From the NCBI GenBank assembly GCA_965221145.1, contig OZ244877.1:5022001-5086000 (forward strand): a stretch of DNA of 64,000 nt. Direction: 5' to 3'. The notes below the pieces were generated by a model. It was not told where the DNA came from and did no database searches. It saw only the letters and a list, made by a program, of their open reading frames with translations. This DNA is from Bin5 sp965221145. GTDB lineage: Bacteria > Chloroflexota > Anaerolineae > Caldilineales > Caldilineaceae. A program made the position numbers and the translations under genes. This document shows positions 25,026 to 32,377 of this stretch, piece after piece (the stretch's first letter is position 1; each line of letters begins with the position of its first letter).

Positions 25026-26054
25026 TTACCGTTGGAGGGTGACAAGCTCATCATTGTTGTCGATAACTTCGCTGACTCCTGACTGGATCTCCTCTACCAG
25101 TCGTGAATCGATCAACTGTTTGGCGTTTCGGATTGTGTGGCGGATGGCGTTGGCGTTGCTTCTGCCGTGTCCGACGACCATCAGATTGGACAGCCCCAGC
25201 AGCACCGCGCCGCCGTATTCACTGTCATCGAGTCGTCGGGCCATCCGGCGCAGGGCAGAGCGCACCAGCAGCCCACCGATACTGCTGATCGGCCCGGCGG
25301 TGATCTCATCCAGCAACACGCCCTGAAGCAGCTTGACGATGCCCTCGGCGCCCTTCATAAAGACATTGCCCGTAAAGCCGTCGGTGACCACCACATCAGC
25401 GATACCGCTGGTCACGTCCCGCGCTTCGATGTTGCCCAGAAAGCGGATGCCCGGTGTCTTCTCCAGCAGGGTGGTCGCCTCCAGCACGAGTTGACTGCCC
25501 TTGCCTTCCTCTTCACCATTGCTGAGAATGCGCACGCTCGGATTATGCACGCCCATAATGCGACTGGAGTAGACGCTGCCCATCACGCCAAACTGCTGCA
25601 ACTGCTCCGGTTTGACGTCGGTATTGGCCCCCACATCCAGAATCAGACAGAAGCCCCGCGAGGTGGGGAAAGGGACGATCAGCGCCGGACGCAGAATGCT
25701 CTGCATTCGACCAAAGTGCAAGATGCCGGCGGCCAGAGCGCCGCCCGTGTTGCCAGCGGTCACGAAGGCATCGGCTTTGCCTTCCTTCACCAGTTTGCAG
25801 GCCACAACCATCGAACTGTTCTTCTTGGTGCGCACCGCTTTGACCGGTTTGTCGGACATTTCAATGACTTCCAATGCAGGCACAATCGGCAGATCCAACC
25901 CATGAGTCGGATGTTTTGCCAACTCCCGCCCAATGACGTCCGGCCGGCCGACCAGTGAGACGGAAACGTCGAATTGGCGGGCCGCCAAAATCGCGCCGGC
26001 CACGATCTCGCCTGGTGCATAGTCTCCGCCCATGACGTCCAGGGCAATATTCAT
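25026..26054 (-). CDS. plsX: Phosphate acyltransferase PlsX
   Basis: 342 residues beginning MNIALDVMGGDYAPGEIV, the PlsX N-terminal signature. It converts acyl-ACP and phosphate into acyl phosphate for PlsY in phospholipid synthesis. VTAGNTGGALAAG, ILDVGANTDVKPEQL and VTDGFTGNVFMK are further family motifs. GGAGG precedes the ATG at suitable spacing. Common partners such as rpmF, fabH or acpP are not nearby. Confidence 0.96.
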   Translation of the reverse strand: MNIALDVMGGDYAPGEIVAGAILAARQFDVSVSLVGRPDVIGRELAKHPTHGLDLPIVPALEVIEMSDKPVKAVRTKKNSSMVVACKLVKEGKADAFVTAGNTGGALAAGILHFGRMQSILRPALIVPFPTSRGFCLILDVGANTDVKPEQLQQFGVMGSVYSSRIMGVHNPSVRILSNGEEEGKGSQLVLEATTLLEKTPGIRFLGNIEARDVTSGIADVVVTDGFTGNVFMKGAEGIVKLLQGVLLDEITAGPISSIGGLLVRSALRRMARRLDDSEYGGAVLLGLSNLMVVGHGRSNANAIRHTIRNAKQLIDSRLVEEIQSGVSEVIDNNDELVTLQR

Positions 26055-26180
26055 GCAGATATTCCTCCAGTCAGCGAATTGGTCAATGGTATACTACTAT
26101 AAGTTCGGAGCATTTGAGAAATCGCCTGAAAAGCAGAAGGTGTCTAAGACGAATTGATCTTTGTCCAGGAGGGGTTGCCC

Positions 26181-26211
26181 ATGCGCTACCGTTTCGCTTT
26201 ATGAGCGCGGG
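26181..26211 (-). repeat. R1 REP-like repeat, single copy
   Basis: Minus strand reads CCCGCGCTCATAAAGCGAAA then CGGTAGCGCAT, one R1 unit. It lies between plsX and the R2 element upstream of the KDPG-type aldolase gene. Confidence 0.75.
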
Positions 26212-26252
26212 AATGGGTTGCGGGATCGATGAGATGGCCCGCAGGGTGCAGG

Positions 26253-26310
26253 TTTGAAGATTTTTTGGCGGAATACCTTGATGGAAGGGCCATCACAAGA
26301 AATCTTCAAA
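26253..26310. repeat. R2 inverted-repeat element (58 bp)
   Basis: TTTGAAGATTTTTTGGCGGA at the left is mirrored by AGAAATCTTCAAA at the right. Three more copies occur at 35541, 45477 and 47004. No target duplication is visible. Its right end abuts the point where similarity of the downstream aldolase gene begins. Confidence 0.8.
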
Positions 26311-26329
26311 TGACGGCATCGTCGCGATC

Positions 26330-26920
26330 GTGCGGGGAGACTTCCCCATGCACAAAGTCCTGGAGATCGGGGACGCTCTGCTGGCCGCCCCCGTGCTGGT
26401 GATGGAGGTGACGCTCAACACGCCCGGCGCCCTGGAGTTGATTCAGATGTTGCGGGCGCGCTTTGGCGAAAATATGAACATCGGGGCCGGGACTGTACGG
26501 ACCGTGGAACAGTTCGATGCGGCCGCAGCGGCCGGCGCGCAGTTCACCGTTGCGCCGGGGCTGAATCCAGCCGTCGTCGCGCAGGCCCGCAAAGCCGACA
26601 TTCTGCACATTCCCGGTGTCTATACTGCTACGGAAGCGGACCGCGCGCACGAGGGCGGCTCCCGCCTACTGAAACTCTTTCCCGCCAATATCGGCGGCCC
26701 TGCCTATCTCAAAGCCCTGCGCGCGCCGTTGGATGACATCGAGTTTGTCCCCACCGGCGGCATCAGCCCGGAAAACGCTGCCGCCTGGGCTAAGGCCGGC
26801 GCCGCGGCCTTAGGCGTGGGCAGCTGCCTCGTCACCGGCCCGCACCAGCCGATGGCTGATCTGATCGAGCGGGCGCGCACCCTGCGCCAGGCGTGGCAAT
26901 CTAACGGCAGTTTTCAGTAG
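26330..26920 (+). CDS. KDPG/KHG-type aldolase, 5' end disturbed
   Basis: 196 residues of the Eda family (2-dehydro-3-deoxy-6-phosphogluconate or 4-hydroxy-2-oxoglutarate aldolase). The catalytic Glu (MEVTLNTP, E26), GAGTV, and the Schiff-base Lys in LLKLFPAN (K115) are present. The usual start (about 15 residues plus xGIVAIVRG) is damaged: the frame for DGIVAIVRGD is open only back to a TGA at 26278-26280 and contains no ATG, leaving GTG at 26330. Removing one T at 26311 would join ATG 26281 (MEGPSQEIFK) to DGIVAIVRGD. The gene may thus be frameshifted or truncated by the R2 element. Confidence 0.8.
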   Translation: MRGDFPMHKVLEIGDALLAAPVLVMEVTLNTPGALELIQMLRARFGENMNIGAGTVRTVEQFDAAAAAGAQFTVAPGLNPAVVAQARKADILHIPGVYTATEADRAHEGGSRLLKLFPANIGGPAYLKALRAPLDDIEFVPTGGISPENAAAWAKAGAAALGVGSCLVTGPHQPMADLIERARTLRQAWQSNGSFQ

Positions 26921-26993
26921 TCAGTTTTTCGTTTTCAGTAAGCCCATATTACTGAATTCTCATTGCAACTGTCTGTCCTGCCGCCTCCGTCGT

Positions 26994-28862
26994 CTATTCT
27001 CGCAATTCATTCATCGCCGCGGGCAGTAGGGGCAGTATATCTCTGGCGACGACCCCAGCGCATCCGATTTTCTGTTCACAGAGTTCACCGGCCCGACCGT
27101 GGAGCCAAGCCCCCAGACAGGCGGCGTGAAAGGGAGACAGCCCCTGAGCCAGAAGGCCGGTGATGACACCGGCCAGAACGTCGCCTGTGCCGGCGGTGGC
27201 CAGGGCAGCGGTGGCGACGGGCAGAACGGCCAGATCTCCCTCCAGGTCGGCGATAACCGTGTACGGGCCTTTGAGCAGGACGACGGCCTGCCAGGCGGCG
27301 GCCCGTTCCCGCGCCAACGCCCAACGGTTGTCGGCGACCTCCTGCACCGACGAGAGGCCGCAGAGGCGGGCCATCTCCGCCGGGTGAGGGGTCAGAACGC
27401 AGTCGGCGGGCAGAAGCGAGGGCCAGTCGTCCAGCTGGGCCAGATTGTTGAGGCCGTCGGCGTCAATGACCGTCGGCGGCAGGGGTGGGTTCTCGGCCGG
27501 CAGTTGCTCCCGGCGGCGGAGCGTGCCGAAAGGGGAGTCGAATTCCGCCGCGCGCGCGCCCTGCTGTTCCCCTGTTCTTCGCTGGTCGGGCGCTGTGTCG
27601 TCGCCTGACACCGGTTGCTCGTCTGCGGTTGTCTGGCTGTCCGGCGTAGCGAACCCTTTCGGCAATGCCGAGGGGCGCTGCCTGTGATCTCTGCGCAAAA
27701 GCCGCTCCATGAATCTGCGGGTGGCATTTTCCTGGCCCAACCCACAGCCGATGAGCAGGGCATCATAGTCGCCCAGCTTTGGAGTGATGGTGGCCACTGC
27801 GTCTTCGTTCACGACGCCCAGGTCGTGGCTGAGGAGGAGCCAGGTAGGTTCGGCCAGAGCGGATGACACAGGCACCCACACAGGCTGGGGAATGGCGCCC
27901 GTTACCAGCCCCGTCCCAACACGGCCCATCGCCGCGCAGCTGAGAAAAGCGGCGCCGGGGTAGTTGACGCTGCCGACGACGGCCATCCCTTTGCCGAAGG
28001 TGCCCTTGTGGCTGTTGCGGCTGCGCGTCGGCAGATGGTCGGCTATCTGTTCGGGCGTAAGGAAGAATGTACGCAAGTCGGCGGTCAGCTCCGGCGGGAT
28101 GCCGATGTCCGCGACCACCAGTTCACCGAGGATGGCCGCGCCGGGGAATTGGAAGTGGCCGGTCTTGGCGCAGCCGAAGGTGACGGTCATATCGGCCGCG
28201 ACGGTAACCGGGTCGAGCGCGCCGCTGTCGGCATTCAGGCCGCTGGGGACATCGACGGCGACGACTGCCGGGGGAGAGTGCGCTCCTGATCCAGCCGGTT
28301 CTGACGCAGGGTCAGAGCCAACTTCCCTTGCGGCAGCCCTTGCAACTGACGAACGGCGGTTGCGGACCTCGGCCAGCTGTTGGAGGATGCGAGCCAGCGC
28401 GCCCTGGATGGGGCGGTTGGCGCCCGTGCCCAAGAGCGCGTCAACGACGACCGCGGCTTCGTCCAGCCAGGCTCGCAGCTGTACCGCGTCAACGTCCTCT
28501 TCGGCGCTGTGGGCGGACACATTGCGTTCGATCAGTTGGCCGAAGTGGCCCTCGTAATCCTCCTGCGGCTCGGTTTTACGCTTCCACAGATACACCCGCA
28601 CTCGATAACCGGCGTCGCTGAGATGACGTGCGCAGACCAGCCCATCGCCGCCGTTGTTGCCCGGCCCCGCCAGCACCAGCACCGATCGATCCGCGCTGCG
28701 GGGGAAACTCTCCTGGATCGCTTCGGCCAGGACTGTACCCGCCTGTTCCATCAGCGCCGCATAGCTCTGCCCGGCCGCATCAGCCTCCTTCTCCAAGCGC
28801 TGCATCTCGGCAACTGAGACGATTCTAGTGTGATCGGCGATTTCATTCATAGGATGCCTCAT
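26994..28862 (-). CDS. nnrD: Bifunctional NAD(P)H-hydrate epimerase/ADP-dependent dehydratase
   Basis: 622 residues. The N-terminal YjeF/NnrE epimerase domain has LAGPGNNGGDGLVCARHL and VDALLGTGANRP; the C-terminal NnrD kinase-fold dehydratase has NSHKGTFGKGMAVVGS, TPHPAEMARL and TAGTGDVLAGVITGLL. Together they repair hydrated NAD(P)H. It is about 100 residues longer than usual because of two low-complexity inserts, around 168-200 and around 405-470. The second contains FATPDS and FDSPFGTLRR, encoded by DNA with inverted similarity (GCCGAAAGGG), suggesting an inserted palindromic repeat. Start at 28862 or 28850. Confidence 0.93.
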   Translation of the reverse strand: MRHPMNEIADHTRIVSVAEMQRLEKEADAAGQSYAALMEQAGTVLAEAIQESFPRSADRSVLVLAGPGNNGGDGLVCARHLSDAGYRVRVYLWKRKTEPQEDYEGHFGQLIERNVSAHSAEEDVDAVQLRAWLDEAAVVVDALLGTGANRPIQGALARILQQLAEVRNRRSSVARAAAREVGSDPASEPAGSGAHSPPAVVAVDVPSGLNADSGALDPVTVAADMTVTFGCAKTGHFQFPGAAILGELVVADIGIPPELTADLRTFFLTPEQIADHLPTRSRNSHKGTFGKGMAVVGSVNYPGAAFLSCAAMGRVGTGLVTGAIPQPVWVPVSSALAEPTWLLLSHDLGVVNEDAVATITPKLGDYDALLIGCGLGQENATRRFMERLLRRDHRQRPSALPKGFATPDSQTTADEQPVSGDDTAPDQRRTGEQQGARAAEFDSPFGTLRRREQLPAENPPLPPTVIDADGLNNLAQLDDWPSLLPADCVLTPHPAEMARLCGLSSVQEVADNRWALARERAAAWQAVVLLKGPYTVIADLEGDLAVLPVATAALATAGTGDVLAGVITGLLAQGLSPFHAACLGAWLHGRAGELCEQKIGCAGVVARDILPLLPAAMNELRE

Positions 28863-28884
28863 GCAAGAGGGGAACGACAGTGAC

Positions 28885-29011
28885 TAATGTGGAGCCCATT
28901 TGCGACCAAGACTTTTCGCGCTATCTGCATCCTGAGGACACAGGCGTCTCATCTGCCTCGACGCAATACGCATTACAGGGAAAAGCGTGTTTTCAAAGTG
29001 AACCCATATTA
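28885..29011 (+). repeat. R5 dispersed repeat, copy C
   Basis: Runs from TAATGTGGAGCCCATTTG through CCAAGACTTTTCGCGC and CTGCCTCGACGCAATACG to GGGAAAAGCGTGTTTTCAA and GAACCC. It lies upstream of nnrD and next to a sulfite oxidase remnant. Confidence 0.7.
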
Positions 29012-29023
29012 ATGGTCGGTGCT

Positions 29024-29250
29024 TCATGTTACCTGAATCGGGTGGGGCACCGGTTGGTTGAAGAGGCAGCCCTTCTCGTTGAAGGGGATCTCGTCCGGTT
29101 GCGTATTGCCCGCCGCGTCCGTGGCTCGCGTCATAATGGTGTGTTCGCCCGGCTGCGCATCCCACGTGAAGCCAAAGCGCGCCCACGAGTATCTGAATGC
29201 GCTATCGCGCGGCTCCACCGGGTTCGTTTCCGGCAAGAATCCCTCTTGCT
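29024..29250 (-). pseudogene. Sulfite oxidase-family (Mo-co dimerisation domain) C-terminal fragment
   Basis: The frame ending with a stop at 29024 encodes YSWARFGFTWDAQPGEHTI, TRATDAAGNTQP and NEKGCLFNQ, typical of the end of the dimerisation domain of molybdopterin sulfite oxidase-like enzymes. The catalytic domain is absent and upstream sequence is not recognisable. It is taken as a gene relic, flanked by repeat R5. Confidence 0.7.
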
Positions 29251-29428
29251 CCGCATTCATAACTCTCACCCTTGATCGAGCGTCGCAAAGTCGGATGCGC
29301 CGAGCCACTTCACAAATCGAGGAGAGGGTGACGCTTTAGGCTGACAGGACAATATTCGACTGACAATCCGGGAGCCAACGCCAATGCGCGGCGCGGCCAG
29401 TCTGCAACTGCCGCGAACTGCGTTTCAT

Positions 29429-30340
29429 TCAGCTTGGCCTGCCGAAGCGCAGCAGATAACCATTCAAATCGCGGATAGCGAACTCCCTCATGCCCCAAGG
29501 CTCGTTCGTCGGCTCCCGTTCAATATGAACGCCGGCAGCCTGGAAACGTTCGAAGAGGCCGTCAACATCCTCGCCCATGAAGACATAAAAGCCAACCGGC
29601 GGTTTGGGCGGCAGCGGTTTGTCTGTGTAAGAGAGCTGAATATGCGCGCCTTCGTTCGTCCATTCACCGCAGTGGATGCCGCCGTGCGTGGGCGGATCAC
29701 CGTAGAGAAAGCTGACGGTGAAACCCAGCTTGTCACAATAGAACTCGGCCGCGGCCAGCACATCCGGCACGGCCAGAATGGGAGCCAGTTGGTATGCAGC
29801 CTGGGCGCTGCCTGGCAGTTGGCCCGTGCGCCACTGCTCTGCCGTGATGCCGTAGACGATTTTATCATGGCCGGTCGCGTCTTTGCCATACTTCTGGCGC
29901 AGACGGCCCCTCCGCCTGAAGCCGACCCGTTCGGCAAGGCGCAAAGAGGCTGTGTTCTGCTCGACGATCCACAACTCCACCCGATCCAGCCCCATCTCGT
30001 CAAAGCCATAATCGAGAGTGGTACGCACAGCTTCGCTCATATAGCCGTTTCCCCAGTGGTCCGGGTTCAGCATGTAGCCCATCCCCGGCACACCGGCGTT
30101 GCCGATGTATTCGACGAATCCCAGGGCGGGGCCGTCCGCGGCGGTGCGCAGGGTCCAGGTCGTGCTCGGCCCGTCGCACCTGCTTTCGACCAGTTTCCCG
30201 GTCTGCGCCGGTGACGTGTGGGGGGGGATATCCGCGAAGCGCATCGCTTCGGGTCGACGATAAAGATCGTACAGATCGTCCGCATCGGCAAGCTCAAGGG
30301 GCCGCAGAATCAGCCGCTCGCTGGTCAGTGTAGAAGGCAT
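29429..30340 (-). CDS. GNAT acetyltransferase-VOC fusion protein
   Basis: 303 residues. The N-terminal RimJ/RimL-type GNAT domain (about 1-172) begins LTSERLILRPLELADADDL and has GYMLNPDHWGNGYMSEA and NTASLRLAERVGFRRRG. The C-terminal glyoxalase/bleomycin-resistance (VOC) domain (about 185-303) starts LAPILAVPDVLAAAEFYCDK and ends MREFAIRDLNGYLLRFG. GNAT may acetylate an amine; VOC may bind or modify a small molecule, so a detoxification or resistance role is possible. Start MPSTL at 30340 is where homology begins; the longer open frame to 30769 is antisense to the DUF4037 gene. Confidence 0.88.
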   Translation of the reverse strand: MPSTLTSERLILRPLELADADDLYDLYRRPEAMRFADIPPHTSPAQTGKLVESRCDGPSTTWTLRTAADGPALGFVEYIGNAGVPGMGYMLNPDHWGNGYMSEAVRTTLDYGFDEMGLDRVELWIVEQNTASLRLAERVGFRRRGRLRQKYGKDATGHDKIVYGITAEQWRTGQLPGSAQAAYQLAPILAVPDVLAAAEFYCDKLGFTVSFLYGDPPTHGGIHCGEWTNEGAHIQLSYTDKPLPPKPPVGFYVFMGEDVDGLFERFQAAGVHIEREPTNEPWGMREFAIRDLNGYLLRFGRPS

Positions 30341-30375
30341 CGAAAGGTCTCCCGAAATGTTCCGTTGTCTGGTCT

Positions 30376-30396
30376 GATGCGCTACGTGAGCGCGGG
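30376..30396 (-). repeat. R1 REP-like repeat, internally deleted copy
   Basis: Minus strand reads CCCGCGCTCACGTAGCGCAT, both outer arms of R1 without the central GCGAAGCG block. It overlaps the end of the DUF4037 gene and gives its last residues PALT and its TAG. Confidence 0.6.
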
Positions 30397-31488
30397 ACTG
30401 TACAGTTCGCGCAGCGCCGGTCTCAATTCTACCGCCTCCAACAGGTCTGTGCTGTCGCTGACCTGGTCGATGCTGCCGATGGGCCGGTGTCGGGCAAGCT
30501 GCCCCACGTCCGGCTCGCTGATCGACCGCAGGAGCGCGTCGGCAAAGCCATGCAGGGCCATAACGCGAAAGGGTCGACCGAAGAAGGCTCTTGCCGTTTC
30601 CGGCATCGGTGGTGTAAGCGCCAGCCGATTGTGGCGGGCGGCCACTACATGATAGGCTTCGCTCAGCCACCGGTCTCGTTCCTGCCAGGTATGCGCCCGT
30701 TGCACAGCCAGCAATGTGTCGGTCAGGACCTCTGCGCTGTCCAACTGGGAGAAAGCCGTGCCGAACCATTTGGCGTAGGGGGCGTACTGCCGCTCCATCA
30801 GGAAGCAGAGGCGCATGAGATCGCGCACCAGCCGCGCGGCGATCAACGCCGAGCCGAGTTCATCGCCCACCAGCCCGGCACGCCCCATCAGATGCTCCTC
30901 CTGGCCGATGCGCGCCCAGCCCGCGGCCAACAGATAGCGCCACAGATCCGGCGGATACCAGGCGAAGCGCGCCCGCACGGCGTCCAGGCCGATATCGTCA
31001 TGGAAGATCGCCCCGGCGCTGATCGTGCGCAGCTTCTGCTGGGGGAAGGTCAGCCAGTCCGTCAGCCCGATCGCCCCGCCCACGTCGAAGTTCAGATAGG
31101 AACGGAAGAACGCGCTGATGGTCAGCGTTTCCACCAGATGATTGACCGGTCCGCTTTCGGTAGTCTGCATGAGCTGCGTGCCACCGTCAGCCGGGTCCGG
31201 TTCGGTGAAGTTCGTCGGGTAGCCCAGGAAGCGGTGGGCCAGTTCGCGGCGCAACGTTTCGTCGATCCCGCCGGCGAGGGCCTCCTGCTCTTGCGGGCGC
31301 AGGAAGAGTTGCAGACGCGGACCCCAGCCATGATCTGTGGACATCTCATCGTCGAACCCCAGCGTCTCCGAGCCGGGGCCGATCAAGGCGGCGCTGTGCG
31401 GCAGACCAGGGAATGACCTGTCCAGCGCGGGCCGCACCGCCTCCCAATAGAAGCGTCTGCTCAATTCCAGGCCGGGGACAAATCTCAT
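30382..31488 (-). CDS. DUF4037 domain-containing protein
   Basis: 368 residues. The N-terminal part has LIGPGSETLGFDDEMSTDHG then WGPR, resembling a nucleotidyltransferase G-S-x(n)-D-x-D/H pattern, and DUF4037 follows. Homologues include proteins annotated as nucleotidyltransferase-like, but no substrate is known. The gene is 3 bp downstream of the restriction endonuclease stop codon region, on the same strand, and may share its transcript. Its C-terminus is supplied by an R1 repeat. Confidence 0.78.
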   Translation of the reverse strand: MRFVPGLELSRRFYWEAVRPALDRSFPGLPHSAALIGPGSETLGFDDEMSTDHGWGPRLQLFLRPQEQEALAGGIDETLRRELAHRFLGYPTNFTEPDPADGGTQLMQTTESGPVNHLVETLTISAFFRSYLNFDVGGAIGLTDWLTFPQQKLRTISAGAIFHDDIGLDAVRARFAWYPPDLWRYLLAAGWARIGQEEHLMGRAGLVGDELGSALIAARLVRDLMRLCFLMERQYAPYAKWFGTAFSQLDSAEVLTDTLLAVQRAHTWQERDRWLSEAYHVVAARHNRLALTPPMPETARAFFGRPFRVMALHGFADALLRSISEPDVGQLARHRPIGSIDQVSDSTDLLEAVELRPALRELYSPALT

Positions 31489-31491
31489 GCT

Positions 31492-32376
31492 TTACGCTGC
31501 CAGGTCGAAAGGAAGATCGCTGATGTCGCGCAGCCGTTTGCCCTGGATCATGATATTTAGCATATCCATCTGATCTTCGTTGTCGATCTCCTCAATGGCT
31601 GCGCGCATCTCTGGCAAAGCGAAGTGATAAACGCAGTCCACGTCTCCGGTGCCGAGGGCGATAGCAGCCAGGCGCGTGGGGAGCGGTTCAGCGGTGACAA
31701 CAGCGATGTGCGGGAGGCGTCCTTTGCGATTGCGGATCAGGTTTAGGGCCTCAGTGCGCGCGTTTTGAACGCGATCACTTCGGATCGTCCATTTGCAGGA
31801 GATGCTGGCGTGAAGAAGCGGCCGGGAGCTGTCCTCATTTGCTGCGCGCAGTGTCGTCATGCTGGCAGCCTCTCCACCATTTTCGACAACCTCCCCGTGC
31901 CGGTTGAACTCTTCGTCAGTTATGAGTTGTCGTCCGATTACGATGTCGGGCCTTATGATATAACCTCCGCCGAGTGCTGACGCCAACAGAGGATCTTCAG
32001 CCGACTCTTTTAGTCGGTCCAGATACTCGAGGTGTTCATATTGGTCAAATTGCGAAATGGCATAGCGGGTCGAGTAGAACCATTTACCAGGCCGTATGTG
32101 TCCCAACAGTTGGAAGACCTCTTCGATAAACGACGCGGTAATGGTTTCGAACTTAGTACCGATAGTCTGGCTCGAAATTGGTTGCGAGGTATCAACGGTC
32201 TTCAGGCGCTTGACAATGCCCCAGGCGATCTCACGGCTCGCTCGGCTATTCCCGTCAGCAAAATTTGGATACTGGAGGCCGCTTTTCTTGTTTGTTTTGA
32301 AGCTTACCATCTGCTCATAGATCTGCCTATGATAGTTGCGACGTAAGTCTTTAACAGACACAGTCAAAACTCCCAA
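31492..32376 (-). CDS. NgoMIV-family type II restriction endonuclease
   Basis: 294 residues, close to NgoMIV length (286). Family motifs are very clear: the metal-binding region RPDIVIGRQLI, ASISCKWTIRSDRVQNAR with the catalytic Lys, and VVTAEPLPTRLAAIALGTG. NgoMIV cuts GCCGGC, so the same or a related target is predicted. The reading frame begins with TTG (32376) one base after the TGA of the methyltransferase, with GTG a few codons on. Weak initiation right after the methyltransferase would favour protection before cutting. Confidence 0.93.
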   Translation of the reverse strand: MGVLTVSVKDLRRNYHRQIYEQMVSFKTNKKSGLQYPNFADGNSRASREIAWGIVKRLKTVDTSQPISSQTIGTKFETITASFIEEVFQLLGHIRPGKWFYSTRYAISQFDQYEHLEYLDRLKESAEDPLLASALGGGYIIRPDIVIGRQLITDEEFNRHGEVVENGGEAASMTTLRAANEDSSRPLLHASISCKWTIRSDRVQNARTEALNLIRNRKGRLPHIAVVTAEPLPTRLAAIALGTGDVDCVYHFALPEMRAAIEEIDNEDQMDMLNIMIQGKRLRDISDLPFDLAA

Positions 32377-32377
32377 G

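Noticed and set aside
25137..25958. Long open frame antisense to plsX
   Set aside because: It mirrors the codon pattern of a strongly conserved gene, has no family motif and lacks a ribosome site. The same holds for 36139-37320, 38257-39645, 42073-43032 and 60777-62159.
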